Shown: in pieces, positions 44,293-53,373 of the stretch | Numbering within the stretch: position 1 is the first letter of the stretch | Layout: each line of letters begins with the position of its first letter | NCBI GenBank assembly: GCA_902776035.1 | Contig: CACYOO010000004.1 | Coordinates: 116,648 to 180,647 of the forward strand | DNA: 64,000 nt | Source: an uncultured bacterium | GTDB lineage: Bacteria; Cyanobacteriota; Vampirovibrionia; Gastranaerophilales; Gastranaerophilaceae | Direction of reading: 5' to 3' | Made by a program: the position numbers and the translations under genes | The notes under the pieces: generated by a model | Told to the model about the DNA's origin: nothing | Database searches by the model: none | What the model saw: the letters and a program-made list of their open reading frames with translations, nothing else

Positions 44293-45810
44293 TTAACCTG
44301 CAAATGTTTTTCCAAACTCATCCAAATTCTTTTTCAAATTATCTTTGTCTTCGTCTGAAAGCTTGGCACCACCATTTAAGTTTTTAACAAGCTCCGGCAT
44401 ATTTGCTTCAAAGTAGTCAAACCAAGATGTTTTATATTTAGATATTAACTTGTTATCAATGTTATCTAAATATCCTTCGTTTGCTGCAAACAAAATTGAA
44501 ACTTGTTTTGCAACGCTTAACGGTTTATATTGAGGTTGTTTTAAAACTTCTGTTAGTTTTTCACCCTTTAGTAATTGTTTTTTAGTTGCTGCATCCAAAT
44601 CTGATGCAAATTGAGCGAATGCCGCAAGTTCTCGATATTGTGCAAGGTCAAGTCTTAATTGTCCTGCAACCTGTTTTGTACCTTTTGTTTGAGCTGCACC
44701 TCCAACACGAGATACTGATATACCTGCATTGATTGCCGGTCTGATACCTGAGTTGAATGCTCCTGATTCTAAGAATATTTGTCCATCTGTAATTGAAATA
44801 ACGTTTGTAGGAATGTATGCTGATACATCGCCTGCTTGTGTTTCGATAATAGGTAGTGCTGTAATTGAGCCGCTTCCTAATTTGTCATTTAATTTTACAG
44901 CACGTTCAAGAAGTCTTGAATGTAAGTAGAATACATCTCCAGGATATGCTTCACGTCCGGGTGGTCTTTTTAATAACAAACTCATTGCACGATATGCCTG
45001 TGCATGTTTTGTTAAATCATCATATACAATTAAAACATGTTTTCCTTGTTCTAAGAAGCCCTCTGCAATTGCACAACCTGCAAATGGAGCGATATATTGA
45101 AGTGGAGCTGCATCATTTGCTGTTGCTGATACTATGATTGAATAATCCATTGCTCCGTGTTCTTCTAATGTTTTTGCCAATTGAGCAACTGTTGATGCTT
45201 TTTGACCTATTGCAACATATATACAAATTACATCTTGACCTTTTTGGTTAATAATTGTATCAATTGCAATAGCGGTTTTACCTGTTTGTCTATCTCCGAT
45301 AATTAACTCTCTTTGACCACGTCCTATAGGTGTTAGTGCATCAATCGCTGTTAATCCGGTTTGTAACGGTTCACATACAGATCGTCTTGCAACAATACCA
45401 GGTGCAACTTTTTCGATAGGAAGTGTTTTACTGAATTGTATATCTCCTTTACCGTCAATTGCTTGTCCTGTAGGATTTATTATTCTTCCTATTAAGCCAT
45501 CTCCGGTAGGAACAGATGCAATTCTGTTTGTTGTTTTTACGGTCATACCTTCTTTAATGTGTGTGTAATCACCTAAAATTACAGCTCCAACATTGTCTTC
45601 TTCCAGGTTCATTGCGATGCCTAAAGTACCCTTGCCATCTTCAAATTCAACAAGTTCTCCTGACATTACATTGCGCAAACCATAAATACGGGTTATGCCA
45701 TCTCCTACTTCCAGTACAGAGCCCACATTAGAAATTTCAGTTGTTGTTTCAAAGTTCTGAATTTTTTCTCGGATTATAGAACTTATTTCATCCGGTTTAA
45801 TTGCTACCAT
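44293..45810 (-). CDS. atpA: F-type ATP synthase subunit alpha
   Basis: This 505-aa non-catalytic nucleotide-binding subunit of F1 has the P-loop [11 protein letters not shown], an intact alpha signature ([20 protein letters not shown]) and the arginine-finger region in that signature. The N-terminal beta-barrel is normal. Length is standard. It lies 12 bases after the delta gene and 19 before gamma. Confidence 0.98.
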   Translation of the reverse strand: MVAIKPDEISSIIREKIQNFETTTEISNVGSVLEVGDGITRIYGLRNVMSGELVEFEDGKGTLGIAMNLEEDNVGAVILGDYTHIKEGMTVKTTNRIASVPTGDGLIGRIINPTGQAIDGKGDIQFSKTLPIEKVAPGIVARRSVCEPLQTGLTAIDALTPIGRGQRELIIGDRQTGKTAIAIDTIINQKGQDVICIYVAIGQKASTVAQLAKTLEEHGAMDYSIIVSATANDAAPLQYIAPFAGCAIAEGFLEQGKHVLIVYDDLTKHAQAYRAMSLLLKRPPGREAYPGDVFYLHSRLLERAVKLNDKLGSGSITALPIIETQAGDVSAYIPTNVISITDGQIFLESGAFNSGIRPAINAGISVSRVGGAAQTKGTKQVAGQLRLDLAQYRELAAFAQFASDLDAATKKQLLKGEKLTEVLKQPQYKPLSVAKQVSILFAANEGYLDNIDNKLISKYKTSWFDYFEANMPELVKNLNGGAKLSDEDKDNLKKNLDEFGKTFAG

Positions 45811-45822
45811 AGTTTATCCTCT

Positions 45823-46371
45823 TTATTTTGTTATTTCTTGTTTTAAATTTTTTAGTTTTTGTGATAATGACATATCTATTACATCATCACCATATTTTAT
45901 TATTAAACCTGCAATTATTGTATTATCAACATTATATTTTATTGCAAGTTGTTTTTTTATTTTTACATTAAGTTTATTTTCTATAATATTTTTTTCTTCT
46001 TCGTTTAAGTTGACTGCAGATATAATTTCTATTCTTGCAACTTCATTAACTTCATCTAAAAGTTTGTTATAAACTTTTACTATATCGTTAAATAGTAAAA
46101 AGCGATTTTTTTCAACAAGCAATTTTAAAAAATTTCTAACTATGCTACTTACATCTTTTGCAAAAACAGTTTCAATAATATCTTTTTTCTGAACTAATGA
46201 TAATGTTGGATTATTTAAAGTTTTTACCAATTCTTCAGATTGTTTTAAAATATCTGAAACATTATTTAGATTATTGGACATATCTCCATAGGAACAATCA
46301 TTGTTTTTACATAAATCTATAAGTGATTGAGCATATCTTTCTGCGGCTAATACGTTTTTATCGTTTGTCAT
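45823..46371 (-). CDS. atpH: F-type ATP synthase subunit delta
   Basis: Delta joins the top of F1 to the peripheral stalk. The 182-aa protein shows the family layout: an N-terminal helical bundle (LAAERYAQSLIDLC), the LVEKNRFLLFNDIV segment, and a C-terminal part with DNTIIAGLIIKYGDDVIDMSLSQKL-type beta hairpin. In cyanobacterial naming it is AtpD. It sits 2 bases after the b gene and 12 before alpha. Confidence 0.93.
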   Translation of the reverse strand: MTNDKNVLAAERYAQSLIDLCKNNDCSYGDMSNNLNNVSDILKQSEELVKTLNNPTLSLVQKKDIIETVFAKDVSSIVRNFLKLLVEKNRFLLFNDIVKVYNKLLDEVNEVARIEIISAVNLNEEEKNIIENKLNVKIKKQLAIKYNVDNTIIAGLIIKYGDDVIDMSLSQKLKNLKQEITK

Positions 46372-46373
46372 TA

Positions 46374-46871
46374 TTAGAAATTCACCTTATCTAATTCATT
46401 AATACATTCATTTATGAACTTTGCATGATATTGAGGTTTTTCTCTTAAAACTTGTTCTATATGTCTTTGTGCAAGTTTTAATGATACCTCTGCAGTATTT
46501 TTGGTTAAAGAAGATATTATCTTCTTTCCTTCAGAATCAATAATTTTTTCTGTGTTGCGTTCAATACTTTCAGATGCTCTTTTTGCATCATCTAAAATTT
46601 TAGCACTTAATTTTGATGCTGAGATTTCAGCTTTTTCAAGTATTTCTTTAACTTCATTGCTCACATTTTTTACTTTATCTTCTGCTTTAAGTAATTCTTC
46701 TTCAGAATTCTTTTTGGCTGCTTCGGAATCTTTAATCAACTTTTCTGTTTTTTGTTGAAGTGAGGCAACAATATCACCAATTTTACAGTGATGACCAAGC
46801 CACCAGAAAAAAAGTAAAAATATTACAAAATTAAAAGTATTTGTTTGTACAATTGTATTCCAAAGTTCCAT
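46374..46871 (-). CDS. atpF: F-type ATP synthase subunit b
   Basis: This 165-aa peripheral-stalk subunit has one N-terminal membrane helix (NFVIFLLFFWWLGHH) and a long charged coiled coil. Paired with a second b-type gene just upstream (46874), it shows the b/b' arrangement of cyanobacteria, some alphaproteobacteria and plastids. It is 2 bases from both neighbours. The membrane helix has two unusual features, a WW pair and HH, compared with common b subunits. Confidence 0.92.
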   Translation of the reverse strand: MELWNTIVQTNTFNFVIFLLFFWWLGHHCKIGDIVASLQQKTEKLIKDSEAAKKNSEEELLKAEDKVKNVSNEVKEILEKAEISASKLSAKILDDAKRASESIERNTEKIIDSEGKKIISSLTKNTAEVSLKLAQRHIEQVLREKPQYHAKFINECINELDKVNF

Positions 46872-46873
46872 AA

Positions 46874-47344
46874 CTATACCTTCATTAGTTCATTTATTAA
46901 ATCATCGCTTTCGCATTTGATTTGTTCATCTGCATTTAAAAATTTATTTGAGATATTTTGTGCTAAATTTAGAACATCTTGTTTTAAAACTTCTTTAGCA
47001 TCTTGTTTTGCATTTGAGAAATACTCTCTGTTGCTTTTTAATTGATTTAATGCCTCTTGCTTTGCTCCTGTAGTTATTTCATCTTTTTGAGCATTTGCTA
47101 AATCGGTTTTTCTGTTAATGCTATCTACAGCTTCACTTTTAGCATTAGTTAGTTTATCTTCTCTATCTTTTATCAATGCTTTTGATTTATCTATATTCTT
47201 TTGAGAATCATCATAATTGTCATTAATGAATTTTTGACGTTTCAAAACAATTTGTTCCAAAGGTTTGTATAACACCAAATTCATTAAAATTGCAAAAATA
47301 ATAAAACTTATAGCAGTTACAAGAAATGTTGCATTAAATTCCAT
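46874..47344 (-). CDS. F-type ATP synthase subunit b'
   Basis: This 156-aa second b-type stalk subunit is AtpG in cyanobacterial naming. Its membrane helix is followed by the typical NLVLYKPLEQIVLKRQKFI motif, then an Asp/Lys/Ala-rich coiled coil that should dimerise with b. Its place between c and b is the cyanobacterial order. Gaps to neighbours are 19 and 2 bases. A distinct b' points to a heterodimeric peripheral stalk. Confidence 0.92.
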   Translation of the reverse strand: MEFNATFLVTAISFIIFAILMNLVLYKPLEQIVLKRQKFINDNYDDSQKNIDKSKALIKDREDKLTNAKSEAVDSINRKTDLANAQKDEITTGAKQEALNQLKSNREYFSNAKQDAKEVLKQDVLNLAQNISNKFLNADEQIKCESDDLINELMKV

Positions 47345-47363
47345 TAAATTTATACCTCAATTT

Positions 47364-47606
47364 TTAAACCATACCTACTAGTTTCATAGCTATAAATAAA
47401 GCATATAATGCACAGGCCTCAGATAATGCAGCACCCATAAGGAAAAATGCTACAGCTTTACCTGCGATTTCAGGTTGTCTTGAAATACCTTCCATAAGAC
47501 CTTTTGTTGCAATACCAATACCAAGTCCTGCACCGATAGCTCCTAAACCAATTGCAAATCCTGCACCTAATTGAGCTAAATCAGAAACTGTTTTTACATC
47601 TGCCAT
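47364..47606 (-). CDS. atpE: F-type ATP synthase subunit c
   Basis: This 80-aa two-helix proteolipid forms the rotor ring. The polar loop is SRQPE (R43, Q44, P45), and the ion-carrying Glu is E63 in ALSEACALY. The residue that is Gln in Na+-dependent rings (13 before the loop Arg) is Ile30, and the residue after E63 is Ala, not Ser/Thr. That predicts proton coupling. The N-terminal ~10 residues before the first helix are slightly longer than usual. GGAG lies before the ATG. Confidence 0.95.
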   Translation of the reverse strand: MADVKTVSDLAQLGAGFAIGLGAIGAGLGIGIATKGLMEGISRQPEIAGKAVAFFLMGAALSEACALYALFIAMKLVGMV

Positions 47607-47641
47607 TTTTTTCTCCTTTTATTTTTATTTATTTTCTCTTT

Positions 47642-48328
47642 TTATACTTCTTCTTCTGTTACAGCCATAGAAATATATGCTATTGTTAACATCATAAATA
47701 CTAATGCCTGTACAAAAGCTACAAATACTTCAAATAACATCATCGGTACAGGTACAAAATATGCACATATACCTAATAATACACCTACTAATACTTCACC
47801 TACAAATATATTACAAAATAGACGAAGCGCTAAGCTGAAAGGTCTTGTTATCATATCTAACAAATCCAACAAAAACATAATTATACCCGGAAATGAAAGA
47901 CCATGATAAAAGAAATGAATACCTTTTTTGAATATACCTACTGTTACATAATAAATTAATACTATTATTGCTAAGGCAGCTGTTACATTTATATCATTTG
48001 TCGGAGAAGCTAATTCACCGGATTTTAAATGTATGATTCTCATAGGAATTTGTCCCATAAGATTTGCTGTAATAATAAACAAGAATAGTGATGCTACTAA
48101 AGGTATATGTTTTCTTCCTTCTTTACCTATCATGTTGTCTGTTAAATTCCAGAAAAAACTCATGATAGATTCACATAATGCCTGAATTTTAGTAGGTACA
48201 AATTCCAATTTTCTTGTAACAATAAAAGAAAATATAAGTAAAACCGACATTGCCACCCACATAGTTATGACAGTATCTGCATTTATAGCGCATTTACCTA
48301 TACTTATTACCCAATGTCCAGCTTCCAT
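47642..48328 (-). CDS. atpB: F-type ATP synthase subunit a
   Basis: This 228-aa membrane stator subunit with about five helices forms the ion half-channels. The key Arg is in RPFSLALRLFCNIFVGEV, and late polar residues (Glu/Gln) occur in FEVFVAFVQALVFMMLT. It is the first gene of the operon. No atpI-like gene precedes it. A promoter at 48364-48391 lies about 30 bases upstream. In cyanobacterial naming this is AtpI. Confidence 0.95.
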   Translation of the reverse strand: MEAGHWVISIGKCAINADTVITMWVAMSVLLIFSFIVTRKLEFVPTKIQALCESIMSFFWNLTDNMIGKEGRKHIPLVASLFLFIITANLMGQIPMRIIHLKSGELASPTNDINVTAALAIIVLIYYVTVGIFKKGIHFFYHGLSFPGIIMFLLDLLDMITRPFSLALRLFCNIFVGEVLVGVLLGICAYFVPVPMMLFEVFVAFVQALVFMMLTIAYISMAVTEEEV

Positions 48329-48363
48329 GTTTAATTTTCCATTCTTATTATGTATTTTAGTCT

Positions 48364-48391
48364 ATGATACTACATAATAAAAAAATATCAA
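48364..48391 (-). promoter_or_regulatory. promoter of the ATP synthase operon
   Basis: On the minus strand, TTGATA (plus-strand 48386-48391), 16-base spacer and TATCAT (48364-48369), each 5 of 6 to consensus. The predicted start is near 48357, about 30 bases before atpB. Confidence 0.55.
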
Positions 48392-48398
48392 ATAAAAT

Positions 48399-49595
48399 TT
48401 ATGTTATGCTTATGTATTCCTTAAGATTATTTATTTTTTCTTCAATTGAATTTTTTAATTCTATAAAGTTACTATTTATATTATCTACATCTTTTTTGTA
48501 ATATATATGAAATATTTTTGATGGTTTTAATTCTTTTAAAAATCTATTCTTAGCTATTTCTAATTCTTTGCATAAATTTGCATCAATTCTATCTTTGCAA
48601 TCATACAGGTTAATGAAAATATCACCTAAAATATTTTTAGCTTTATCTATATTTTTTTTATTCATTAGCATAACAAATTTATTTAACAAATCGTAAATTA
48701 TTTGATAATCGTTTAATAAAATTTTCTTTTTTTCGTAAAGTGTATGTTTAAAATAATCGATAGTTTGTTCATATCCAATATTAATAAGTTTTTCTCGTTC
48801 TGTTTCAGACATATTAAAATCAACGAGAATTACTTCACCTGTATTAATAGTTATATAGTCAAACTTATCATTTATACCGTATTCTTTTGTAATTGAACGA
48901 GTCGCAATTGAGGTTATGCAACTGAATACTGTATTCAAATAATTTATTGGATTTTTAGTGTTCTCGCAAAAATCTCCTTCTAACCTGAATTCCAAAATTC
49001 TTGTATTAGGTTTATTTAAATTTTCTGATAATTCCCATAGCGGACAACTTTTTTGCAAATCACCATCAACAAGTTCTAAACCTTCGTATTCAACAGGTGG
49101 CATTAAGCCAGGAAAACCGGAGGATATTCGAATTGCCAAAGCAACTTCAAAATCCGGTGTTGTGTATTTTGAAAATTCTTTACACTGAAAATTTGTTAAA
49201 TCTGTTGTTATTATAACTAAATCTTTATCCAAATCCTTAAATGTTACTTTTTTATTTTTATGTTTATCATAATTGTCTTTATAAAATTTCTTCTCAATAA
49301 CTTCTCTTATTTTTTCAAGAAAAATATTTCCTTTTGAAAAAGCCAATTCTTTTCCGAAACCAAAATTAAGGTCTTTAAATAAATTAAAATTAACACTCAT
49401 TAATATATTTTTAATTTCATCTGATGTATACCCAACAGCTAGTAATCCTGCAACTATTGAGCCGACAGAAGAACCTGCTATTGTTCTAATATTAATATTA
49501 AGTTCTTCCAGGGCCTTTATAGAGCCGGCGTAAGCCATACCTCTAACGGCACCTCCGCCAAAAATACAAGTGTAATTTTCAGATTTATTTTGCAT
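48399..49595 (-). CDS. patatin-like phospholipase
   Basis: This 398-aa protein has an N-terminal patatin domain with oxyanion-hole GGGAVRGMAYAGS, nucleophile elbow G-S-S43-V-G and the catalytic Asp in LVDGDLQKSCP. It is a lipid acyl hydrolase (Ser-Asp dyad). The C-terminal ~180 residues are helical, charged and not recognised. No signal peptide is present, so it is probably a cytoplasmic or inner-face enzyme, as in RssA-type proteins. Its start overlaps the end of the upstream polytopic membrane protein gene by 11 bases, which suggests co-translation and a membrane-lipid link. Confidence 0.88.
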   Translation of the reverse strand: MQNKSENYTCIFGGGAVRGMAYAGSIKALEELNINIRTIAGSSVGSIVAGLLAVGYTSDEIKNILMSVNFNLFKDLNFGFGKELAFSKGNIFLEKIREVIEKKFYKDNYDKHKNKKVTFKDLDKDLVIITTDLTNFQCKEFSKYTTPDFEVALAIRISSGFPGLMPPVEYEGLELVDGDLQKSCPLWELSENLNKPNTRILEFRLEGDFCENTKNPINYLNTVFSCITSIATRSITKEYGINDKFDYITINTGEVILVDFNMSETEREKLINIGYEQTIDYFKHTLYEKKKILLNDYQIIYDLLNKFVMLMNKKNIDKAKNILGDIFINLYDCKDRIDANLCKELEIAKNRFLKELKPSKIFHIYYKKDVDNINSNFIELKNSIEEKINNLKEYISIT

Positions 49596-51174
49596 TATTA
49601 AGTTTTTTCCTATTTATCTTGTTTATATCTATAAAATTTTCACCTTTAAATTTTATATCCGTATTAAATACTGTTTTTTGATAATATTTTAAATTGCCAT
49701 TTGGTGATACAAAATTTTTTCTATATTTTTCGGGTTTTATAAAAACACCATATTTTAAGCCGTCAAAAACCATTATCCAATTTTTATTATCTTTCATATA
49801 ATTATATGCTCGATAATTTTTTTCCATCAATATTATATCAGGATTATATTTTTTTAATATACTATCATATCCAACTGCTATCATATAGAATTTTTTTAAG
49901 TCATAAAGTAAATCAGGATTATATACTTCTTCATATCTTCCGTCCATGTATATTTTGTTTTGAGGATAAAGTTTGTATGCCGTATAACTTCCTATGCCAA
50001 AATTCGTTACAATTTTTCCTGTTATATGGTTGGCTTTTAAAAATTCTATTTCCATAATCGGATAAATTTCAAAATTAACCATCGGAGAATAATTTTTCAA
50101 GGTTAACATTAAAACTGCATATAGTGTTAATACTATGTTTATAATTTTTATTCCGTGTTTAGGCATATTATATTTTTTAAACATTGAATATATATCTTCA
50201 TAACAGAACACGGTTGAAGAAAGTGCAAAAAAAGGCATCATTTTAACATGGGCTATTGCAAAAGATAATGTTACTATTAATACTAAAAATTTAGTTTTAT
50301 CTATAGAATTATAATTAAAACCAATTTTTTTACATTTAAAAAATTCTAAAATAATATAAAATAATGCTAAAAACTTAAATTGCATAAATTCTTTGTAATT
50401 ATGTTTATGGAAAATGCACCACCATTCAACAACATCCGGACGTTTCATTGTTATTGCTTTTATTAAAAATTTCACATATTCTATACCGTAAGGGTTTATA
50501 AAGAGTACTAAAAATCCGGCAAGCGAAGACATAATGTAGTATTTAAATTGTTTTTTGTTTAAGCACTCACCAATAGCATATAAAACTAAAAGCCCTAAAC
50601 CGGAAAATACACCTCCATGCATGTTTCCCCAAATTAAAAACAAAAATGGAAATATAAAAAATAATTTGTTATTTTGGGTTTTTCTTATTTTTTCTAGTAT
50701 ATATAGTTCAAATATAAAAAATAAAAAGCTGAATGAATGACACCTTATTAATGAAGAATATGTAACCATAAATGAATTTAATACTATAAAATAAATTAAA
50801 ATATTTTTATAATTACAAATGTTTTCACATCTTACTTTTACAGTCTTAACTAAAAATAACATAGTTAAAAAAATCATAATAACTTGTAGTGTAAGTAAGC
50901 CGATATGTCCAAAGTTGCTTTGTACTAGGTAAAATATTACGCTGGAGCCCCATTCATGGTCATACCAAGGATGTGTGGGAGTGAATGACAAAAAATCATA
51001 TTTAAGAATTTGTCCTGTTTGAACAACAGACATACCTGCAATAAGCCGAGCCCAAATATCATTATCGTAATTTTTAGATGTTACTGCTAACGCTGCACTC
51101 AATAAAAACAAAAGTAAATAAAACAATATTGTTTTTAAAAGTTCTTTATTTTTCTTAGTATTTACTACGTTCAT
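49585..51174 (-). CDS. polytopic membrane protein, possible GT-C-type enzyme
   Basis: I use ATG 51172-51174 (529 aa); a TTG six codons earlier (51192) is the other option, and neither has a clear Shine-Dalgarno. About ten or more membrane helices fill residues 10-380. The first extracytoplasmic loop has DNDIWARLIAG and PWYDHEWGSS, whose acidic residues recall GT-C membrane glycosyltransferases. A soluble C-terminal part includes KIYMDGRYEEVY. The family is not recognised. It overlaps the patatin gene by 11 bases. The glycosyltransferase idea is weak inference. Confidence 0.75.
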   Translation of the reverse strand: MNVVNTKKNKELLKTILFYLLLFLLSAALAVTSKNYDNDIWARLIAGMSVVQTGQILKYDFLSFTPTHPWYDHEWGSSVIFYLVQSNFGHIGLLTLQVIMIFLTMLFLVKTVKVRCENICNYKNILIYFIVLNSFMVTYSSLIRCHSFSFLFFIFELYILEKIRKTQNNKLFFIFPFLFLIWGNMHGGVFSGLGLLVLYAIGECLNKKQFKYYIMSSLAGFLVLFINPYGIEYVKFLIKAITMKRPDVVEWWCIFHKHNYKEFMQFKFLALFYIILEFFKCKKIGFNYNSIDKTKFLVLIVTLSFAIAHVKMMPFFALSSTVFCYEDIYSMFKKYNMPKHGIKIINIVLTLYAVLMLTLKNYSPMVNFEIYPIMEIEFLKANHITGKIVTNFGIGSYTAYKLYPQNKIYMDGRYEEVYNPDLLYDLKKFYMIAVGYDSILKKYNPDIILMEKNYRAYNYMKDNKNWIMVFDGLKYGVFIKPEKYRKNFVSPNGNLKYYQKTVFNTDIKFKGENFIDINKINRKKLNNAK

Positions 51175-51200
51175 GAAATTATTATATAACAAATTTCTGT

Positions 51201-51250
51201 ATTATGATAAAAACAGGTTATCTTTTTAGATAACCTGTTTTTATCATAAT
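51201..51250. terminator. long perfect palindrome, bidirectional terminator
   Basis: A 23-base arm (51201-51223) is repeated perfectly inverted at 51228-51250 with a 4-base T loop. It contains internal A and T runs, so it works as a terminator in either direction. It lies between the end of the 51399 gene region and the start of the membrane protein gene. The perfect length is about twice that of the other terminators here. Confidence 0.85.
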
Positions 51251-51286
51251 ATTGTTTGGCGGTTTACAATTAAAGTTTTAATTAAA

Positions 51287-51427
51287 TTATGATTGTACAC
51301 CTCTTCTTCTAGCTTCATCATCAACAGTTCCTGCATCAGAGCTGTGATTTGTATTTTGTGCAATTAAGGATGTATCAGGATTTTGCTGAGTATCATCATT
51401 ATAATTTTGAACAATTAATGGTGCCAT
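51287..51427 (-). CDS. short downstream frame, possible C-terminal continuation of the 51399 gene
   Basis: In the +1 frame relative to the 584-aa gene, coding-like sequence runs from ATG 51425-51427 for 46 codons (NDDTQQNPDTSLIA, DDEARRRGVQS) and stops 37 bases before the terminator. It has no ribosome site of its own. It is either a small overlapping gene or the true tail of the 584-aa protein after a frameshift. Confidence 0.4.
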   Translation of the reverse strand: MAPLIVQNYNDDTQQNPDTSLIAQNTNHSSDAGTVDDEARRRGVQS

Positions 51428-53153
51428 AGATATTTTGAAGTTTACCGCTAAATTTATAAAAGTTACTTTCTGCATCAGCAGCTTTTTCATTACCAACATG
51501 TCTTGCGTGGACAGCATCACCTGATGAAAGAGCACTCATTGCGTTAAAGCCGGCATCAACAAAATTTCCGTCTGCAGCATCTTTTGCAGTTGCAATACCG
51601 TAAGAAATACCGTTTGTAATATCACTTATATTGTCTAATCCTGCTGCACCAGTACCGTAAGAAACAGCAGATAAACCATCAACTGCAATTTGACCAATAT
51701 CTTTACCGTCTCTAACATCTTGATATGTTTTAACACCGTCTTTTACCGCATTTGCAATGTTTTGAGTATTAGTTAATAAAAACTTATGTTCGGATGCAAA
51801 TTTAGTAACTGTTGATAATTTACCATCTAAAGTTTTTCCAAGACCGCCCAAAGCTGAAGTTGTACCTGCAAGATTTACTGCAAATCCTGCTGAATCTTGT
51901 ATTACTTTATCCCATTTACCTTGCATTCCATGTACAACACCATTTGTTGCTGTTGTAGCAATTTTTAAACCTTTACCTGCGGTATTTAAACCTTTTGCTG
52001 TTGCATTAATTGCTGTACCTGCGCTATTAAGAGAAACACCTGCCGTTGTAACAGTTCCACCTGTAGCTGTTGTTGTTGCTCCTCCTGCGGTAGTTGTACT
52101 ACCACCGGCTACAACAGGGGCTCCTGCACCAAAGAATGCACATAAAGGTACACCCAATGCTGTCAAACCTGCTCCTAAACCTGTAAGAACACCACCCGTA
52201 ACAGTTACTGCACCACCTGTAGCTGTTGTTGTTACACCTGCGGCTTGTAAACCTACTCCAACGGCATTAAGTACAGTACCCGTTGTATCTAATAAATCCC
52301 CAACTGTGGCAACTTGTTTCGTAAAATCTAAAACTTCATTTAAATTTTTATTCGCAGTTTCACCTTCTGCTTTTGCTTGCTCTGCTGTTGCTCTTTCTGC
52401 TTCTGCACTTTGAGTTGCTTGTGATATTGCACTTTGTGCTGATTGTTGTTCTGATGCAGCTTGGTTTGTTAATGTATCTATTTGACTTGCATTACTGCTG
52501 ATAACTGAAAGGTTTGCATCTACTTGCGCTCCTACATCTTCTCCATCATGATTTTGACCATTTGCTTGTTCTGCTTCTATCTCTGCACCTGTTGATAAGG
52601 AATATGCACTCGAAGTACCAACACCTGTACCATCATTATGTTGATTTTGTAATGCTTCTATTTCTGCAGCCGCAGCTTCGCTTGATGCAAGTAAAGACTG
52701 TATTTGCGTACCATGACCATCTATATTTGCACCTGCAGTTTGCCCATTTTGAGTTGCAGTAGAAGATGTATTTTTAACTGAAGCAGTTGATGTTTGTATA
52801 GCTTGTGATTGGGCATCTGCCTGTGTTCCTGATTGTTCTGCAACAGAACGTCTTTCTCCAACATTTTCTTCTGTTGGTGCACTGCTTTGTTTACTTTTTG
52901 CTTCATTTTCATCAGATGCTGCATCTGTTTTTTTAGAGTCGGCTTCATTTTGTGCTGCATCAGCTTTAACAAGTTCATCATTTGCACCATCAATGTTATG
53001 ATTGGCTTCTTTCATTTTTTTATCTGCAGCAAATATTGAATTCATGATTTCATTTTGTTTTGCATCAGATATAAAGACTGATGCAAAGCCCTCTGTTACT
53101 TTGCCTTTTATCTCTGCTACATTTAATGCTTGAACGTTGTTTATGTGTGTCAT
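51399..53153 (-). CDS. large Ala/Gly/Thr-rich protein of unknown function
   Basis: This 584-aa protein has no signal peptide. Residues 20-270 are Ala/Gln/Glu/Ser-rich and predicted coiled coil or disordered. Residues 280-410 form a hydrophobic, Gly/Thr-rich tract with a roughly seven-residue beat (TTGTVLNAVGVGLQAAG, TGGVLTGLGAGLTALG). Residues 410-560 are mixed helical. Coiled coils around a long Gly-rich hydrophobic tract recall translocator or pore-type secreted proteins, but no family is recognised. The frame may continue in another phase to 51287. Terminator at 51201-51250. Confidence 0.72.
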   Translation of the reverse strand: MTHINNVQALNVAEIKGKVTEGFASVFISDAKQNEIMNSIFAADKKMKEANHNIDGANDELVKADAAQNEADSKKTDAASDENEAKSKQSSAPTEENVGERRSVAEQSGTQADAQSQAIQTSTASVKNTSSTATQNGQTAGANIDGHGTQIQSLLASSEAAAAEIEALQNQHNDGTGVGTSSAYSLSTGAEIEAEQANGQNHDGEDVGAQVDANLSVISSNASQIDTLTNQAASEQQSAQSAISQATQSAEAERATAEQAKAEGETANKNLNEVLDFTKQVATVGDLLDTTGTVLNAVGVGLQAAGVTTTATGGAVTVTGGVLTGLGAGLTALGVPLCAFFGAGAPVVAGGSTTTAGGATTTATGGTVTTAGVSLNSAGTAINATAKGLNTAGKGLKIATTATNGVVHGMQGKWDKVIQDSAGFAVNLAGTTSALGGLGKTLDGKLSTVTKFASEHKFLLTNTQNIANAVKDGVKTYQDVRDGKDIGQIAVDGLSAVSYGTGAAGLDNISDITNGISYGIATAKDAADGNFVDAGFNAMSALSSGDAVHARHVGNEKAADAESNFYKFSGKLQNIYGTINCSKL

Positions 53154-53318
53154 AATTTATTACCCCATGTTATAAACTATTGCCAATATTACAAATTTAT
53201 TATCGGATTAAATTTTTTTTACTTTAGAAATTCTTTTCAAAAATTTATTAAAAAAAGCGTATAATAAACAATAACAAGAAAAAATTAACTTCATAAAAGT
53301 TAATATATTTTTAAGTGT

Positions 53319-53353
53319 AAAAAGAGGTTGTCAAATAAGACAACCTCTTTTAA
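53319..53353 (-). terminator. terminator after the membrane pyrophosphatase gene
   Basis: A stem of about 14 bp (53319-53332 with 53339-53352) has a 6-base loop and T-rich flank on the minus strand, 20 bases past the hppA stop. Confidence 0.88.
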
Positions 53354-53373
53354 AAGTCTTACTGATTGTAAAA

